In this document: positions 23,875-25,258 of the stretch, piece by piece
Layout: every line of letters begins with the position of its first letter
How positions within the stretch are numbered: position 1 is the stretch's first letter
Assembly (NCBI RefSeq): GCF_937999985.1
Contig: NZ_CALLDG010000075.1
Coordinates: forward strand, 1 to 25,258
Length of the DNA: 25,258 nt
Source: an uncultured Corynebacterium sp.
Lineage (GTDB): Bacteria > Actinomycetota > Actinomycetes > Mycobacteriales > Mycobacteriaceae
Direction of reading: 5' to 3'
Position numbers and translations under genes: made by a program
The notes under the pieces: generated by a model
What the model saw: the letters and a program-made list of their open reading frames with translations, nothing else
What the model was told of the DNA's origin: nothing
Database searches by the model: none

Positions 23875-23977
23875 ACCCCGCTCAGCACTCGCGGCCACGG
23901 CGACGAGCGCCCCGCCTGAGGTGGCGAGCGTCAGCGCCGGTGCTTGCGCCGTCCGCGCGCCAGGATGGCGCTGGCGT
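23875..23977. other. Convergent intergenic region between glgB and the thioredoxin-like gene
   Basis: The 103-bp gap is GC-rich. It contains a short perfect stem, GCGCCA (23957-23962) with TGGCGC (23966-23971), but no T-tract on either strand. No gene is visible. Any termination here would be by another mechanism or by a hairpin I cannot confirm. Confidence 0.35.
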
Positions 23978-25042
23978 CTAGAACAGAGCCGAGGCCATGC
24001 GGGTGCGACCCGCGATAACCTCCGGATCCGCCGGGTCGAACAGGCTGAACAGCTCCAGCAGACGAGCCTTCGCCTGCTTCTTGTGATCTGCGCTGCCCTC
24101 GGCGGACGGGCGCAGCTCCTCGATCAGCAAGTCGAAGGCCTTAGGCCTGTCGCCCGCCAGCAGCAGGCGGTCGGATTCCGCGAACTCGTCCCCACCCGTG
24201 GACAGGCGCTGCATCAGCAGCGCGTTGGCCCGCGCCGCGCGGGCCTCCCCTACGACCGCGTCGTCGGCCTGCGCGGGGTTGGCAAGGATGGCGTCGTAAT
24301 CCGCAATTGCGCCCGCGTAATCCTCCGCTTCAAGCTTCTCGGCGGCGGCAGCCAGGCGCGGGTCGCCCGCATCCTGGTTCACGTCGGCACCGCCAGCACC
24401 TGCACCACCGCCGGCTCCGGCCACATTAGCCGGATCCTCCTCCGGGGCCAGGCCTCGCAGCTTGCCGTCTACCGCCTGCACGACAGCATCTACCCAGCCG
24501 TGCAGCTGCGCGGCGGGCTGGCCGCCCTCGAAGTTGGTGAGTGGGCGCCCGGCTGCCAGCGCGATGACAGTGGGGATTGCCTGCACGCCGAAGGCCTGGG
24601 CGACCTCCGGGGTGGCATCCACATCCACGTATCGGAAGAGCCACTTAGTCGGCGCCTGCTGGGCCTCAGCCAGCTTGGTGAAGTCCTGGCGCATCTGCTC
24701 CGAGGCTTCCGAGCGGGCGGAACCCAGCAGCGTAACCACCGGCACCTGAGTAGAACGAACCACGAGGTCCAACTCGAAGTTCTCAGGGGTGACGGTACTA
24801 ACGAAAGCTGCCGGAGCTCCAGCGCCCGCACCTCCAGAGCCAACTCCGCTAGCCGTACCTGGCTGGCCTGCCGGTGCGCCTGCCGCGCCAGCACCTCCAG
24901 CGGCAGTACTAGCGCCCGCCGCCCCAGCCTGGGCGGCGCGAGCCTGCGCCTGCGCCCGCTGCTCAGCCTGCTGCTTCACCGCACCCAGGTCCACCGCCCC
25001 GGCCACGAAGCGGGACGGAGGAGTATTAGAAGGATTCGTCAC
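23978..25042 (-). CDS. Thioredoxin-fold/TPR protein of the CnoX (YbbN) type, lacking cysteines
   Basis: 354 residues from the GTG at 25042. Layout: short N-terminus, an Ala/Gly/Gln-rich linker (about 25-78), a thioredoxin fold (about 83-190), a Gly-rich linker and a C-terminal helical part (about 225-340) of TPR type (LEAEDYAGAIADYDAIL). The position of the usual WCxxC reads SARSEAS, while the cis-proline loop AIPTVI remains, so it cannot act as a thiol oxidoreductase; I find no Cys in the whole protein. It resembles the actinobacterial proteins annotated as co-chaperone YbbN, encoded near glgB in mycobacteria too. A holdase/co-chaperone role is inferred. AGAAAGG (25054-25060) precedes the GTG by 11 nt, which I prefer over the upstream GTG at 25075. 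Confidence 0.87.
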   Translation of the reverse strand: MTNPSNTPPSRFVAGAVDLGAVKQQAEQRAQAQARAAQAGAAGASTAAGGAGAAGAPAGQPGTASGVGSGGAGAGAPAAFVSTVTPENFELDLVVRSTQVPVVTLLGSARSEASEQMRQDFTKLAEAQQAPTKWLFRYVDVDATPEVAQAFGVQAIPTVIALAAGRPLTNFEGGQPAAQLHGWVDAVVQAVDGKLRGLAPEEDPANVAGAGGGAGAGGADVNQDAGDPRLAAAAEKLEAEDYAGAIADYDAILANPAQADDAVVGEARAARANALLMQRLSTGGDEFAESDRLLLAGDRPKAFDLLIEELRPSAEGSADHKKQAKARLLELFSLFDPADPEVIAGRTRMASALF

Positions 25043-25070
25043 CTTGTAAGTGTCCTTTCTTACTTGCCCT

Positions 25071-25091
25071 CCCACGCGCTGGCCGCGCGGG
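25071..25091 (-). other. GC-rich hairpin upstream of the thioredoxin-like gene
   Basis: On the minus strand CCCGCGCG and CGCGTGGG can pair over 8 positions (one G-U) around a 5-nt loop, just upstream of the ribosome site. No T-tract follows, so it would be a 5' UTR structure if transcribed. Confidence 0.3.
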
Positions 25092-25142
25092 AGGAAATAA
25101 TCGCCTGTTGAGGGCTAAAACCGACTAAGAAAGCTGAGTCTT

Positions 25143-25258
25143 TTAGAAAAGCCGCAGCTCCGAGGAGTCAGTTCCTCGCATTGCTTCATAGTCCAGGGTA
25201 ACGCAACGGAAACCGCGGTCTTCTGCCAGTGTGCGAGCCTGCGGCTTGATCTCCTGGG
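25143..25258 (-). CDS. nucS: Mismatch endonuclease NucS/EndoMS, C-terminal fragment (rest outside the window)
   Basis: The last 37 codons on the minus strand read QEIKPQARTLAEDRG, then FRCVTLDYEAMRGTDSSELRLF and stop TAA. This ending matches NucS, the mismatch-specific endonuclease that replaces MutS/MutL repair in actinobacteria. IKPQARTLAEDRG is part of the RecB-like nuclease domain, and the final ELRLF fits the sliding-clamp-binding tail known for corynebacterial NucS. Only the end is visible, so integrity cannot be judged. In M. tuberculosis nucS is also within a few genes of the YbbN-like gene and glgB-glgE, supporting the call. Confidence 0.85.
   Translation of the reverse strand, partial: QEIKPQARTLAEDRGFRCVTLDYEAMRGTDSSELRLF

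Noticed and set aside
23771..25111. A 446-codon plus-strand open frame over the thioredoxin-like gene
   Set aside because: It overlaps the end of glgB out of frame and is antisense to a coherent thioredoxin/TPR protein; not supported.

Overview
The window looks like a chromosomal segment of a fairly GC-rich Corynebacterium or a close actinobacterial relative. The basis is gene content and order: etfB-etfA, a cysteine desulfurase followed by mnmA, a MetE-like gene and ligA, then the GlgE/GlgB maltosyltransferase branch and the C-terminus of the actinobacterial mismatch endonuclease NucS. Proteins have high G/C at third codon positions. Several start codons sit 6-8 nt after a TANNNT box, which is typical of actinobacterial leaderless transcripts. 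I see no tRNA, rRNA, CRISPR array, insertion sequence or prophage. This is mostly housekeeping DNA with one less ordinary locus.

Layout. 1-1055: 5' part of a C4-dicarboxylate symporter (DctA type, minus strand) with a repeat-built N-terminal extension and 17-bp-periodic repeats upstream. 1312-1986: a DnaQ-like exonuclease (minus). 2201-6185: two tandem plus-strand genes for secreted, membrane-anchored von Willebrand A (VWA) proteins. The first keeps the metal-binding MIDAS residues; the second has lost three elements of it. 6211-9095: ligA and an aldo/keto reductase (plus). 9189-12956 (minus, read right to left): cysteine desulfurase, tRNA 2-thiouridylase MnmA, and a MetE-C-like protein. 13058-14495: a small membrane protein and an ORC/AAA-type ATPase (plus). 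14623-16386: etfB-etfA (minus), ending in a strong intrinsic terminator. 16479-18641: a NUDT19-like NUDIX hydrolase and a THUMP-like methyltransferase (minus). 18702-19589: a lone ABC ATPase (minus). 19703-23874: glgE-glgB (plus). 23978-25042: a cysteine-free thioredoxin/TPR protein (minus). 25143-25258: the end of nucS (minus).

How the genes work together. The cysteine desulfurase is a natural sulfur donor for MnmA thiolation of tRNA. EtfA and EtfB form one FAD electron carrier. GlgE elongates alpha-1,4-glucan from maltose-1-phosphate and GlgB branches it. NucS performs non-canonical mismatch repair in actinobacteria, and ligA supplies the replicative/repair ligase.

The most unusual signals are: (1) the tandem VWA pair with one intact and one dismantled MIDAS; (2) a recurring G-TAGnnT box at fixed distance from start codons, pointing to a set of leaderless genes; (3) in-frame 15-bp minisatellites in three unrelated proteins; (4) short direct duplications overlapping or next to the stop codons of four genes; (5) a roughly 24-codon stretch of the MetE-like gene whose third-position bias lies in another frame.
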